64,000 nucleotides of DNA, from NCBI RefSeq assembly GCF_028747205.1, contig NZ_CP112880.1, forward strand, positions 4,774,001 through 4,838,000, given 5' to 3'. The notes under the pieces were generated by a model. It was not told the DNA's origin. It searched no databases and saw only the letters and a list, made by a program, of their open reading frames with translations. Source of the stretch: Streptomyces sp. CA-278952. GTDB taxonomy: Bacteria > Actinomycetota > Actinomycetes > Streptomycetales > Streptomycetaceae. A program made the translations under genes and the position numbers. Shown here piece after piece: positions 48,207 to 59,267 of the stretch (the stretch's first letter is position 1; every line of letters starts with the position of its first letter).

Positions 48207-49541
48207 ATGGGATCAAGTGTTCGTGAACTGGCCGGGGCGACGCCCGTCACCCGGGACCGCTACGTCGACCTCCTGCGGGTCGCCTCGCTCGGCGCGGTCG
48301 TGCTCGGCCACTGGCTGATGGCCGCCGTCACCCCGGACGGCGTGGGCAATCTGCTCGCCGTCGTTCCGGCGCTCCAGCCGCTGACCTGGCTGCTCCAGGT
48401 CATGCCGGTGTTCTTCTTCGTCGGCGGCTTCTCCCACGCGCTGTCCTACCGCTCCCTTCTCCGCAAGCGCCCCGCAGGGTCCGAGGACTCCGTCTACTCG
48501 GCCTTCCTGCGCGCCCGCCTCCAGCGGCTGCTGCGCCCGACCATGGTCTTCGTCCTGGTCTGGGGTGCGGCGGCGCTGCTGGTCCAACTCCTCGGCGGGG
48601 GCGGCGGACTGACCGGCGTCACCCTGCGCATGGTGACCCAGCCGCTCTGGTTCATCGGGATCTACCTGGCGATGGTCGCGTTCACCCCACCGCTGCTGAA
48701 GCTGCACGAGCGGTACGGCTGGGGGGCCTTCGCCGGACTGGCCGGGGCGGCGCTCGCGGTGGACGTGCTGCGCTTCGCGGCCGGAGTCCCCTACGTCGAG
48801 TTCCTGAACTTCGCGTTCGTCTGGCTGGCCGTCCACCAGCTCGGCTTCCTGCGCGCCGACGGCCGCATCCGCCGCCCCGCGCTCCTCGCCGGGGCCGGCC
48901 TGGTCGCCGCCGGAGCGCTGGTGGCGTTCGGGCCTTACCCGCTGTCCATGGTCGGGATGCCCGGCGAGAAGGTCAGCAACATGGCCCCGCCCACCCTCGC
49001 CCTGCTCTGCCACGGCCTCTGGCTCGTCGGCGCGGTCGAACTCCTCCGCACCCCGGCCGCCCGCCTGCTGGAGCGCCCCCGCGTCTGGCGCACGGTGGTG
49101 GCGGCCAACGGGGTGGCGATGACCGCGTTCCTCTGGCACCTCACGGCGATGTTCGGGGTGTACGGGGCGCTGCTCGCCCTCGACGTCGAGCTGCCCGAGC
49201 CGGCGTCGGCCGCCTGGTGGGCCCAGGTCCCGCTGCGGCTCGCCCTCGCGGCGGCCCTCACCGCCGGGCTCGTCGCCGCCTTCCGCGCCTTCGAACGCCC
49301 GGTCTCCGCGGCCCCGGGAAGTCCGGGGGCCACGGGAGCGGGCCCCCTCGCGGCCTTGGGCGCGACGCTCTGCCTGCTCGGCGTGCTGGGCCTGTCCATG
49401 GTCGGTTTCGGCGACCTGCTGCACGGCCGTACCGCCTTGCTGATCGCGATCCCGGTCAGCGCGCCCGCCGCCGTCGCGATGACGCTGGGCGGCTGGCTGC
49501 TGGTGGAGCGGGCGGGGCGGGCGGGGCGGGCCGCCCGGTAG
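48207..49541 (+). CDS. Acyltransferase family 3 membrane protein
   Basis: A 444-residue polytopic protein. It begins RDRYVDLLRVASLGAVVLGH, the typical first helix of AT-3 acyltransferases with the catalytic-type His. PVFFFVGGFSHALSY and a pattern of about eleven helices to the end follow. These enzymes O-acetylate or acylate surface polymers or antibiotics. Substrate unknown. A basic tail (ERAGRAGRAAR) closes the protein. It is convergent with the YoeB toxin gene, only 9 bases apart. Confidence 0.88.
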   Translation: MGSSVRELAGATPVTRDRYVDLLRVASLGAVVLGHWLMAAVTPDGVGNLLAVVPALQPLTWLLQVMPVFFFVGGFSHALSYRSLLRKRPAGSEDSVYSAFLRARLQRLLRPTMVFVLVWGAAALLVQLLGGGGGLTGVTLRMVTQPLWFIGIYLAMVAFTPPLLKLHERYGWGAFAGLAGAALAVDVLRFAAGVPYVEFLNFAFVWLAVHQLGFLRADGRIRRPALLAGAGLVAAGALVAFGPYPLSMVGMPGEKVSNMAPPTLALLCHGLWLVGAVELLRTPAARLLERPRVWRTVVAANGVAMTAFLWHLTAMFGVYGALLALDVELPEPASAAWWAQVPLRLALAAALTAGLVAAFRAFERPVSAAPGSPGATGAGPLAALGATLCLLGVLGLSMVGFGDLLHGRTALLIAIPVSAPAAVAMTLGGWLLVERAGRAGRAAR

Positions 49542-49550
49542 GGGCAGGCC

Positions 49551-49811
49551 TCACCGGCCGTAGTGGTAGCGGCAGGCGGCGATACGGACCTCGTCGCCGG
49601 CGACCGTGTAGATGAGCCGGTGCTCGTCGGTGATGCGCCGGGACCAGTAGCCCTGGAAGCCGTGCTTCAGGGGCTCCGGCTTTCCCATTCCCTCGTTGCC
49701 GTTGCGGGCGATGTCCTGGAGCAGTGTGTTGATCCTCTTGAGGATCTTGCGATCCTGGTTCTGCCACCAAACGTAGTCGTCCCAGGACGACTGGTCCCAC
49801 ACGAACTTCAC
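49551..49811 (-). CDS. yoeB: YoeB/Txe family mRNA interferase toxin
   Basis: An 86-residue RelE-fold toxin. The active-site residues of E. coli YoeB occur at the same positions: Glu46 (GKPEPLK), Arg65 (DEHRLIY) and His83 (ACRYHYGR). The conserved SWDDYVWW at the start and LKHGFQGYWSRRI in the middle confirm the family. It cleaves mRNA at the ribosomal A site. The antitoxin gene lies upstream and the two overlap by ATGA, the usual antitoxin-first order. Confidence 0.95.
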   Translation of the reverse strand: MKFVWDQSSWDDYVWWQNQDRKILKRINTLLQDIARNGNEGMGKPEPLKHGFQGYWSRRITDEHRLIYTVAGDEVRIAACRYHYGR

Positions 49812-50059
49812 TCCGCGAGCTCCCGCACCGTGCCGCCGCCGTTCTCCAGGCGGTCGATCGAGGCCAGCAGGCGGCGGGCGTTCTCCGGGCTCCGCAGCTG
49901 GTACGCGGTCTCTTTGAGGGACTCGTACTCATCGAGCGCCACTATCACCACGGGCTCATGCCCGGCGCGCGTGACCACGACCTCCTCGCGGTCGTCCACG
50001 ACGGCGCTCAGGGTCTCGGCGTACTTCGCGCGGGACTCGGTGTAGGTCATCGTGCGCAT
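49808..50059 (-). CDS. yefM: YefM/Phd family antitoxin
   Basis: An 83-residue antitoxin. The N-terminal DNA-binding half reads MTYTESRAKYAETLSAVVDD, then EEVVVTRAGHEPVVIVALDEYESLKETAYQL, the classic Phd/YefM pattern. The C-terminal half is the toxin-wrapping tail. The ATG at 50059 has GGGAGGCG upstream; the ATG at 50050 is an alternative. It should repress its own promoter through the TGTACA sites at 50078-50095. Confidence 0.95.
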   Translation of the reverse strand: MRTMTYTESRAKYAETLSAVVDDREEVVVTRAGHEPVVIVALDEYESLKETAYQLRSPENARRLLASIDRLENGGGTVRELAE

Positions 50060-50077
50060 GATCGCCTCCCGGGTATC

Positions 50078-50095
50078 TGTACACCATTCTGTACG
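50078..50095. promoter_or_regulatory. YefM-type operator: two TGTAC(A/G) sites 12 bp apart
   Basis: TGTACA at 50078-50083 and TGTACG at 50090-50095 lie just upstream of the antitoxin gene. In E. coli, YefM binds long and short palindromes with TGTACA cores centred 12 bases apart. The same core and spacing are seen here. Confidence 0.8.
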
Positions 50096-50165
50096 TACGG
50101 GAAAGCGTACAGCTCCCCGAGAGGTGGCGGCAAGGGAAACCCGGCCGCTGTGGCCCTTCCCGCCC

Positions 50166-51239
50166 TTACACCGACCGCGGCGTCTCGCAGTCATGGAGCT
50201 TCGCCGAGCGCTCGGCGAAGCGCTGGAGGGCAGCCCGCAGCCCCCGGTGGTCCACGACCGGCGCCGCGAGCTTCCGGTCGCGGAGGGGCTCCACCTCGAA
50301 CAGGGCGGTCCCGCCCGCGCCGGGGCATCGGGCGGCCAGCGCGTAGGTGCCGGTCGGCGCGTCCGGGCCCCTGCGGGCGGCGGCGTCGCTGTCCAGCCAT
50401 GTGTCCAGCCGGAAGCGGGCATCCCGGGCGGACGGCCCGTAATGCGCGGTGAACCCGTACAGGAACGCGCCGCGCAGACCGCCCAGGACGCAGTTCTCCA
50501 AGGGCGCCGGGGCCGCCGTGATCTCCTGGGCCGTGCGCACGCCCCACCGGGCGGCCGTCTTCCCGTCCAGCAGGCCCGCGCAGCTCCCCGTGGCCGCGGC
50601 GACGGGTTTGTAGTCCCTGCGGTTCGTCGTGACGCCGACCTGCTTCACCCGCCCGCCGACCGGAGCCGCACAGGCGGTGCGCCGGGCGTACGCCGAGGCC
50701 GTCTCCGTGAGGACGGCGACGAGCCGCTCCCGGGCCACCGGGTCGTCGAAACCGCCCTGGCCGAGGTCGGCCTCCGCCGTCATCAGCTGCCCGTAACCGG
50801 ACTCCTTGCCGCAGCTCAGCATCAGGACGGCCCCCGCCTCGTCCGTGTCCTCGCTGTCCGGGTCGAACCGGAAGGAACCGGTCCAGCCGTGACCGAGGGG
50901 GGCGTCGAACCCGTCGAAGTCCTCCAGGTTCGTCATGCGTTCCGTCCTCCCGGCCCACAGCACCAGGCCGGCGTCCGTGTCGTCGTCGGACGCGCTGACC
51001 GTGCAGTGCCGCCGGTCGCCCCAGCGGGCCGACGAGGTCAGGGATACACCGCCGAACAGCTCCCGTACCGCACCGGCCGCCAGATCGCCGTCGCAGGCCG
51101 CGTCCAGGGCCCGGTCGTCGCGCCAGGAGCCGTAGCCGCCGGAGACCCAGAAGAGTCCTCCCGCCAGCACCGCCGCGGTCGCGGTCCAGGCCGCCGTGCG
51201 GCGCACCGATCGCCTGCGCCAGAAACGGACGTCGCTCAC
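50166..51239 (-). CDS. Membrane-anchored extracytoplasmic protein, paralogue of 51236-52369
   Basis: A 357-residue protein from the GTG at 51239. A short basic start (FWRRRSVRR) and one helix (WTATAAVLAGGLFWVSGG) are followed by a large outer domain with many cysteines (AACDGDLAAG, RRHCTVS, LMLSCGKE, TACAAPVGG, TGSCAGLL, ENCVLGG). The AACDGDLAAGAVRELFGG segment right after the helix corresponds to TACGGVLPREAVRGLLPG in the upstream gene, so the two are diverged paralogues. Function unknown. It overlaps the upstream gene as GTGA. Confidence 0.7.
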   Translation of the reverse strand: MSDVRFWRRRSVRRTAAWTATAAVLAGGLFWVSGGYGSWRDDRALDAACDGDLAAGAVRELFGGVSLTSSARWGDRRHCTVSASDDDTDAGLVLWAGRTERMTNLEDFDGFDAPLGHGWTGSFRFDPDSEDTDEAGAVLMLSCGKESGYGQLMTAEADLGQGGFDDPVARERLVAVLTETASAYARRTACAAPVGGRVKQVGVTTNRRDYKPVAAATGSCAGLLDGKTAARWGVRTAQEITAAPAPLENCVLGGLRGAFLYGFTAHYGPSARDARFRLDTWLDSDAAARRGPDAPTGTYALAARCPGAGGTALFEVEPLRDRKLAAPVVDHRGLRAALQRFAERSAKLHDCETPRSV

Positions 51240-52369
51240 TTCCACACCTTTCCGATGACCTTCGCCGCACGGCAGTCGGACGAGGTCAGATACGCGTCGA
51301 GGATCCGGTCGGCCCGGTCGGCCGCGAGAGCGGCCGCGGCCGTCGTCACCGTCACCCGGCTCAGCGTCCGGGCCCCCGAGCACGAGGACGCGGCCCAGAC
51401 GGCCAGCGTGTACGACTGCTCACCGCTCCCCGGCTCCGGGGCACGGGACAGTGCGGCCAGCTCGGCCCCGTACGCCGTGCGCGCCTCGGGCAGCAGCGGC
51501 CCCCGCCAGCTCACCGAACTCACCTCGGCGAAGTGGTCCAGCCGATTCGCCGGCTTCGCACGCGGCACCCTCAGGGAGCAGGCGTCCGCGTCGTCGGCCG
51601 TGACGCCGTCAGGTTCCCGGTCGTCGGGCCCCCAGGTCTTGCCGTCGAGCATCCCGGGCCGGAACCAGCGGCAGGCCTGCGGGACCTCGTCGGAGCTCCC
51701 GGAGTTCTCGGAGTCCTCCGCCTCCGACCTCGGCGGCGGCCGTACGTCCGAGGGCTCCACCGCCGTACCTCCACAGCGGGCCCGGTCACGTACGTGGTTG
51801 GCGACCGCGGCCACCGCATCGCCCAGCTCCTTCGCCGCCCCCGCCACCTCCGACCCGTCGGCGCCCAGCGAGGCGTGGACGCGGAAGCGCGTCACCGGCC
51901 GGGGATAGCCGGGCAGACCCGCCGGGCAGGCGGCGGTGACCTGGGTGGTGGCGGTCCGGTACGCGGTGGCCCAGTCGGGCTCCTTCGCGGCCGCCGTGGA
52001 GAGGACGTCCCGGACCCGCACGCCGGACAGCGGAACGTCCAGCACCGGCACCGCCGCGAGATCCAGCGTCCCGTCCTCGCCCCACTCCAGTGAGCACCGC
52101 AGCACGGTGCGCGGTCCGCGCCCGGACGGCCCGCTCAGGTCCAGGTCGTCGCGCAGCTCCCAGGTCTCGTCCCCGGGCAGCAGACCGCGCACCGCCTCGC
52201 GCGGCAGAACACCACCGCAGGCCGTTTCCAGGACCTCGGCGTTATGGGCGTCGCGCCGCTCGGACCGGACGAGGAGGAACCCGGCCACCAGCACCGCGGC
52301 GAGCACCACGGCGGTCGCCTTCGGCAGCACCCGGTGACCGATGAATCGTTCCCACGCCGTTGCCGCCAC
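51236..52369 (-). CDS. Membrane-anchored extracytoplasmic protein
   Basis: A 377-residue protein from the GTG at 52369 (VAATAWERFIGHRVLPKA), with GGGGGGCGAC upstream. One helix (ATAVVLAAVLVAGFLLV) is followed by an outer domain with several cysteines (TACGG, LRCSLEWG, AACPAG, RARCGG, QACRWF, ACSLR, SSCSG, SDCRA). The pattern suggests disulfide-bonded, repeated halves. No family known to me. It is coupled to its paralogue downstream; the pair and the next lipoprotein form a row of secreted proteins. Confidence 0.7.
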   Translation of the reverse strand: MAATAWERFIGHRVLPKATAVVLAAVLVAGFLLVRSERRDAHNAEVLETACGGVLPREAVRGLLPGDETWELRDDLDLSGPSGRGPRTVLRCSLEWGEDGTLDLAAVPVLDVPLSGVRVRDVLSTAAAKEPDWATAYRTATTQVTAACPAGLPGYPRPVTRFRVHASLGADGSEVAGAAKELGDAVAAVANHVRDRARCGGTAVEPSDVRPPPRSEAEDSENSGSSDEVPQACRWFRPGMLDGKTWGPDDREPDGVTADDADACSLRVPRAKPANRLDHFAEVSSVSWRGPLLPEARTAYGAELAALSRAPEPGSGEQSYTLAVWAASSCSGARTLSRVTVTTAAAALAADRADRILDAYLTSSDCRAAKVIGKVWK

Positions 52370-52451
52370 GTCGCCCCCCGGCCCTTGATCAGTGGGCGCA
52401 CGGTATCGCACACCCCCGGTCCTGCGGCGGGCACGGACACGGAGCGGGCGG

Positions 52452-53207
52452 TCAGCCGAGCTTCAGGGTCCTCTTCGCCAGTTCGAACGCCGGAAGCATC
52501 GCCATGTGCTCCTCGGAGTCCATCCCGCCCAGGGGCACCACGACCGGGCCGTCGGGCGTCGCGACGGCGAAGGCGCGCTCCTTCTTCGGCTCGTCCAGCA
52601 GTTCGCTGTGGCTGGTGTATCCGACCTCGGCGGCGGCGAGCGCACCGGCCGTCACCTGTGTGTAGGCGGCCTTGACCGCGTTCGGGTCGTCCGCCACGAA
52701 GGCCTGCAGAACCGCGCGCGGGTCGTCCTCGGACGCCTCGCCCTGCCACACCCGGAGGAAGCCGATGTGCCCCGCCGGCTTGGCGTCGATCTCGCAGACC
52801 ACCTTCACCGTGCCCTGCTCGGCGAGGTCGGCCAGCTCCTCGGCCAGCTCGGGGTCCAGCTCGGAGCCCAGGTCCATCGAGGCACCCCGGGGCTTCCAGT
52901 GCGCGGCGATGTCGAAGGACACGGGCAGTTCGCACGCCGAACCCGCGCCTCCGACCCGCCCGCCCTTCTCCGCCGCCTTCGTGGCGCCGGCCCCGGCCTG
53001 GTCCGCCCCGGCCTCGTCCGCCCCCGCCTTGTCCGCCCCGGTCTTCTCCGCCCCGGCTTCGGCCGACGCCTTCGCGGTCGCGCTGCTGACCGCCGGTGCG
53101 CCCGGGCTCCCGTCGCCCGCCCCGCTCGACGACGAACAGCCGGCCAGTGTCACCGCCGCCAGGACCGCCGGTACCAGGCCCCGTACCGTTCCCCGCGCCA
53201 TCGTCAT
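52452..53207 (-). CDS. Putative lipoprotein with Ala/Asp/Lys repeat region
   Basis: A 251-residue protein. The signal peptide ends in a lipobox (VPAVLAAVTLAGC, Cys at about 23) with Ser-rich residues after it. A low-complexity stretch with about five copies of AGAD(K/E/Q) (residues 50-75) precedes a folded domain with two cysteines (SACELPVSF and VVCEID) and VLQAFVADDPNAVKAAYTQV. The repeat is encoded by short GC-rich units and may vary in length between strains. Function unknown. The ATG at 53207 has GGGGGG upstream. Confidence 0.78.
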   Translation of the reverse strand: MTMARGTVRGLVPAVLAAVTLAGCSSSSGAGDGSPGAPAVSSATAKASAEAGAEKTGADKAGADEAGADQAGAGATKAAEKGGRVGGAGSACELPVSFDIAAHWKPRGASMDLGSELDPELAEELADLAEQGTVKVVCEIDAKPAGHIGFLRVWQGEASEDDPRAVLQAFVADDPNAVKAAYTQVTAGALAAAEVGYTSHSELLDEPKKERAFAVATPDGPVVVPLGGMDSEEHMAMLPAFELAKRTLKLG

Positions 53208-53355
53208 GAAGCCCCCCACATCGCATGTCCTGCGCACCGCTCCGACCTGGGCCTACTCCCCATGATCGATCGCGGCACGTTATCGCGCTCCGCGTGGCGA
53301 CTACTCTGGTACGTCGAGCGGTCCTCACCGCAGGGACCCCCGGGACAGGAGTGAA

Positions 53356-55173
<1,818 letters not shown>

Positions 55174-55240
55174 CGGACGGCGATGCGGCAGGTGGTAGAA
55201 CGGGACGGCAGGGACCGTACGTTCGAGGGGGACCACACCG

Positions 55241-56983
55241 ATGTCGCAGCCGCCGCAAGGCGGGCCGGGGGAGCAGGAGGGCTTCGGCGCTCCGTACGAA
55301 CCGCAGCCCGGCGCGTACGGGAACCCCGTGCCGCCCCAGCACCAGCCGCAGCCCCAGCCCGGCCCGTACGGTCAGCCGCCCACGGCGCCGTACGGCTACC
55401 CGCAGCCGCAGCCGCAGCCGCAGCCCGGCCCGTACGGCCCGCCGCCCACCGTGTCGTACGGCCACCCGGGGCCCCGGCCCTCGCCCCCGGGCGGGCGCTC
55501 GCGGGGCCGGGTCGCGGGTCTCGTCGCCGCCGTGCTCGCCGGGGCCCTCGTCATCGGGGCCGGCGTCTGGTTCGCGGTGGGCGGCGATGACGGCGCCGAC
55601 GACGGGAAGCCCGTCGCGAAGGAGAGCACCGCCCTGGAGCGGCCCGGCGCCGAGCCTGTCCCGAAGGCGACGCCCGCCCCGGGGGCCGCGGAGATCAACA
55701 AGGGCCGCAAGGAGGGCGAGGCGAAGGTCCGCTGGGTCCAGCGGAACGGCGTGGACCTGCCGGGGGGCGGAGCCTCCGCCCTCGGCCCCTGGGTCGTCGG
55801 CGATGTCGTGGCCAAGGCCATGTACCGCACGGCGTCCGGCTACTCCCTCGACGACGGCGCGCGGAAGTGGAGCCTGCGGCTGCCCTCCGACGTCTGCGCG
55901 GCGCCCACCCGGCCGACCGCGGACGGGAAGATCGTCATCGGGCTCCTGACCGACACCTCCACGGAGAACTCGGTCTGCGACAAGCTCCAGATGATCGATC
56001 TGGCCACCGGCGAGGCGGGCTGGTCCGCGACCTTCGAACGCGCGCCGACGCAGGACGGGCTCGCGAACATCGTCATGGCGATCAGCGGCGACGTCCTGAC
56101 GATCGGGCGCGTCGGCCGCACCGATGCCTACCGGGTCAGTGACGGCAAGCACCTGTGGGACAAGCTGCCCGGCCCCTGCCAGTCGTACGGTCTCGCCGGC
56201 GGAGCCGTCCTGCTCGCCGCTGTCAGCTGCCGCGACCAGCCGGCCGGCGAGGCCGAGGCCGAGTCCGAGGCCGACGATGTCATCGAGGAAGTGCGGCGCG
56301 TCGACCCGTCCACCGGCCGGACCCTGTGGACGTACGAGGCCGAGAAGGGCTGGCTGATCGACGAAGTCCACTCCGTCGACCCACCGGTGATCTCGCTCCG
56401 CAAGGGCGGGGCGGTGGAGGGCGAGTGGGCGATCACGGTCCTGAACGCCGACGGAACCTTCCGCTCCCGGCCCATCGCCGGCGACGACGTCCCCGAGGCC
56501 CGGTGCACCGGCATGCGGCGGAACGTGGGCGCGAACCTCGACACCTGCGTCGGAGTGACCGCCGACGCCGACACGCTCTACGCCGCCACGAAGCACCGGT
56601 TCGCGGACGGGGTGCTGACCAACGACGTCGTCGCCTTCGACATGAGCACCGGCAAGAAGAAGTGGAAGGTCCCCGCGCCCGCGGGCCAGACCCTGATGCC
56701 GCTGCGCGTCGAAGGCGGCAAGGCGCTGATCTACCTCGGCCCGCCCGGGGCGAAGAGCGGGACCAAGGGCGTCGGCGGCGGCATCGTGGCGCTCGGGCCG
56801 GACGGCGGCGCACCGCGCCAGGTCCTGCGCCACCCGGCGTCGGCCGCGGTGACCGAGCGCACCTTCACCGATCCGCTCGTCCTCTACGCCGGCGGCCGCT
56901 CGCTGCTCATGCTCACGTATGTCTCCGCGGCCACCGACGAGGAGGAGAGGGAGCTGCCGACGATGATCGCCTTCGGTGACTGA
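55241..56983 (+). CDS. Membrane-anchored PQQ-type beta-propeller protein 1
   Basis: A 580-residue protein. The first 85 residues are a Pro/Gln/Gly/Tyr-rich cytoplasmic tail (PYGQPPTAPYGYPQPQPQ). One helix (VAGLVAAVLAGALVIGAGVWF) is followed by a linker and an outer beta-propeller with repeated strands such as TGEAGWSATFERAP, DGKHLWDKLPG and TGKKKWKVPAP. These are the W-containing PQQ/BamB-type blades. A YGxxxxNDVVAFDMSTG unit is typical. Two following genes are clear paralogues. No quinone-dehydrogenase residues are seen, so it is probably a binding or sensing protein. Confidence 0.82.
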   Translation: MSQPPQGGPGEQEGFGAPYEPQPGAYGNPVPPQHQPQPQPGPYGQPPTAPYGYPQPQPQPQPGPYGPPPTVSYGHPGPRPSPPGGRSRGRVAGLVAAVLAGALVIGAGVWFAVGGDDGADDGKPVAKESTALERPGAEPVPKATPAPGAAEINKGRKEGEAKVRWVQRNGVDLPGGGASALGPWVVGDVVAKAMYRTASGYSLDDGARKWSLRLPSDVCAAPTRPTADGKIVIGLLTDTSTENSVCDKLQMIDLATGEAGWSATFERAPTQDGLANIVMAISGDVLTIGRVGRTDAYRVSDGKHLWDKLPGPCQSYGLAGGAVLLAAVSCRDQPAGEAEAESEADDVIEEVRRVDPSTGRTLWTYEAEKGWLIDEVHSVDPPVISLRKGGAVEGEWAITVLNADGTFRSRPIAGDDVPEARCTGMRRNVGANLDTCVGVTADADTLYAATKHRFADGVLTNDVVAFDMSTGKKKWKVPAPAGQTLMPLRVEGGKALIYLGPPGAKSGTKGVGGGIVALGPDGGAPRQVLRHPASAAVTERTFTDPLVLYAGGRSLLMLTYVSAATDEEERELPTMIAFGD

Positions 56984-57220
56984 CCATCACCTCCCGCCGG
57001 GTCGTAACGGGGGCATCACAAGGCGGTTCTCCCTTGGGAACAGGGGTTGGCCCGAACCGGTGCCCGGTGGCGGGTGGGTGGTAGAAAGAAGCCCCGCCCG
57101 ACTGTCGTAACACCGCGGAACCCATGCCCGATTCGCTCCTTTCCGAGGGGAATTGACCCTCTTGGGAATGCGGGGGAGACCGATTCGCGCACCGGGCCGC
57201 ACGAAGGGGGACGTGCTGAT

Positions 57221-59182
57221 ATGAGCCAGCCGCCCAGCCAGCAACCGCCGCAGGGAGGCTTCGGGGCTCCGCAGGAGCCGCCGAACGGAGCTCCTCAGCA
57301 GCCCCAGGACCAGCCGAACCTCGCGAAGCCGCCGCAGACGCCGCCCGGTCAGCCGTCCCAGGGGCCGCCCCCCGCGCAGCCGCCCGGCCCGCCGCAGACG
57401 CCCCCGCCGGGCACCCCGGCGTACGGCTACCCGCAGCAGCAGCCCCCGGCCGGGCCCGGCTACGGCTATCCGCAGCAGCCCGGCCAGGCCCCCGGACCGT
57501 ACGGCCAGCAGGCCCCCGGACCGTACGGCCAGCAGGCCCCCGGACCGTACGGCCAGCAGGCCTCCGGTCCGTACGGCCAGCAGCCCGGCCCCTACGGCCA
57601 GCAGGCCCCGGGCCCGTACGGTCAGCAGGCTCCCGGTCCGTACGGTCAGCAGCCCCAGCCCGGCTACGGCTACCCGACGCAGCAGCACCCCGGCGCCCCC
57701 GCCCCCGGCGGACCGGGCTCCGGTCCCGGCGGGTTCCTCAAGAACAAGACCGGCATCGTGGTCGCGGCGGCGCTCGCCGTGGTCCTGGTCGCCGGAGCGG
57801 GCACCTGGTTCCTCGTGAGCGACGGCGGGGACGACCCCAAGAAGCCCGTCGCCGGCACGAGCACCGACCCCAAGCCCCCCAGCGAGTCGCCGACGGTCGA
57901 CGAGGGCGACGGCACCGGCGACGGCCGCGAGGGCAACGACGACCTCAACGCCGGGCGCAAGCCGGGCGAGGCCAAGGTCGCCTGGCTCCAGAAGAACGAC
58001 GTCGACCTGCCGCGCGGCGGCGCGTCCGTCGAGGGCCCCTGGTTCACCGGCGACCTGGTCGCCAAGGCCATGTACCGCGGCGTCTCCGGCTACTCCGTCG
58101 CCGACGGCAAGCAGAAGTGGACCCTGGCGCTCCCCGCCGACGTGTGCGCCACGCCCAACACCGCGACCGCCGACGGCAAGCTCGTCATCGGCGTGAAGGA
58201 CGGCACCACCGACCGGGCCAAGTGCTCCGTCCTCCAGATGATCGATCTCAACACCGGCCAGGCCGGCTGGAAGAAGACGATCAAGAAGAACGGCACCTGG
58301 GACTTCCTGTCGGACATCGGTCTGGCGATCAGCGGAGACACCGTCACGGTGGGTCGTACCGGCAACTCCAACGCCTACCGCGTCAGCGACGGCAAGGAGC
58401 TGTTCGGCAACCCCGAGGGCAACTGCAAGCCCTTCGCCTTCGCCGGCGGCGCGAAGCTGATCGCCGCCGCCAGCTGCCGCACCGACGACGCCAAGAACCC
58501 GCAGCACCAGGTCCAGGAGCTGGACCCGGTCACCGGCAAGGCCAAGTGGACGTACCAGCCGAAGCGCGGCTGGGAGGTCAGCAAGGTCTACTCGGTCAGC
58601 CCGCTCGTCGTCAGGTTCGACAACGAGGCGAAGAAGCAGTACGGCATCGCGGCGCTCACCGAGAGCGGCAAGCTCCGCTCGCAGCTCGCACCCGCGCAGG
58701 GCGACAAGCTCACCGTCGACTGCGGGGGCAGCTTCGCGGTCTTCGGCGAGAAGCTCGAAGGGTGCAGCGGCGTCGCCGCCGACGCCAACACCTTCTACAT
58801 CGCGACCGAGGACGACAGCAGCGGGACCTCCCGGACCAACAAGGTCATCGCCTTCGACCTGAACACCGGGAAGCCCAAGTGGGAGGCGCCCGCCCCGGCC
58901 GAGCGCGTTCTGAAGCCGCTGGGCATGGAGGGCGGCGACGTGCTGCTCTACATGCGGCCGAAGTACGACACCGCCGGCGCGCTCGTGACCCTGCCGCCGA
59001 CCGGCGGCACTCCCAAGACGCTGCTCCAGCACCCGGCGTCGGCCGGCCGGATCGAGAACGGCTTCTTCTCGTCCAAGGTCCTCTACCAGGACGGCCGCTC
59101 CTACATCTTCAGCAAGCGTGTGAGCGCGAGCAACGACAAGGAAGAGCTGGAGCAGTCGACGATGCTGGTGTTCACCAAGTGA
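57221..59182 (+). CDS. Membrane-anchored PQQ-type beta-propeller protein 2
   Basis: A 653-residue paralogue. The cytoplasmic tail is longer (about 175 residues) and carries about seven tandem copies of a QQAPGPYG unit encoded by near-identical 24-bp DNA repeats (about 57487-57660). One helix (TGIVVAAALAVVLVAGAGTWF) precedes the outer propeller: SVADGKQKWTLALPADVCAT, TGQAGWKKTIKKNG, DPVTGKAKWTYQPKRGW, LNTGKPKWEAPAP. Similarity to protein 1 extends over the whole outer part (for example GEAKVAWLQKNDVDLPRGGA against GEAKVRWVQRNGVDLPGGGA). ATG 57221 follows AAGGGGGA. Confidence 0.85.
   Translation: MSQPPSQQPPQGGFGAPQEPPNGAPQQPQDQPNLAKPPQTPPGQPSQGPPPAQPPGPPQTPPPGTPAYGYPQQQPPAGPGYGYPQQPGQAPGPYGQQAPGPYGQQAPGPYGQQASGPYGQQPGPYGQQAPGPYGQQAPGPYGQQPQPGYGYPTQQHPGAPAPGGPGSGPGGFLKNKTGIVVAAALAVVLVAGAGTWFLVSDGGDDPKKPVAGTSTDPKPPSESPTVDEGDGTGDGREGNDDLNAGRKPGEAKVAWLQKNDVDLPRGGASVEGPWFTGDLVAKAMYRGVSGYSVADGKQKWTLALPADVCATPNTATADGKLVIGVKDGTTDRAKCSVLQMIDLNTGQAGWKKTIKKNGTWDFLSDIGLAISGDTVTVGRTGNSNAYRVSDGKELFGNPEGNCKPFAFAGGAKLIAAASCRTDDAKNPQHQVQELDPVTGKAKWTYQPKRGWEVSKVYSVSPLVVRFDNEAKKQYGIAALTESGKLRSQLAPAQGDKLTVDCGGSFAVFGEKLEGCSGVAADANTFYIATEDDSSGTSRTNKVIAFDLNTGKPKWEAPAPAERVLKPLGMEGGDVLLYMRPKYDTAGALVTLPPTGGTPKTLLQHPASAGRIENGFFSSKVLYQDGRSYIFSKRVSASNDKEELEQSTMLVFTK
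57487..57660 (+). repeat. Tandem 24-bp repeats coding QQAPGPYG
   Basis: About seven near-identical units of the type CCGGACCGTACGGCCAGCAG lie in the 5' part of the second beta-propeller gene. They encode a Tyr/Pro/Gln/Gly-rich tail and are likely to vary in number. Confidence 0.8.
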
Positions 59183-59267
59183 CGGTCCGCCACGGCATCC
59201 GACCGCGGTCGGCCTCTCCCGGCCCCACGCGCCCCCACACCCACTCGTCTCCCGAGGTACGCACGCC

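Noticed and set aside
57487..57660. 24-bp repeats considered as a CRISPR array or integration site
   Set aside because: They are contiguous, in frame and encode a Tyr/Pro/Gln/Gly repeat inside a real gene.
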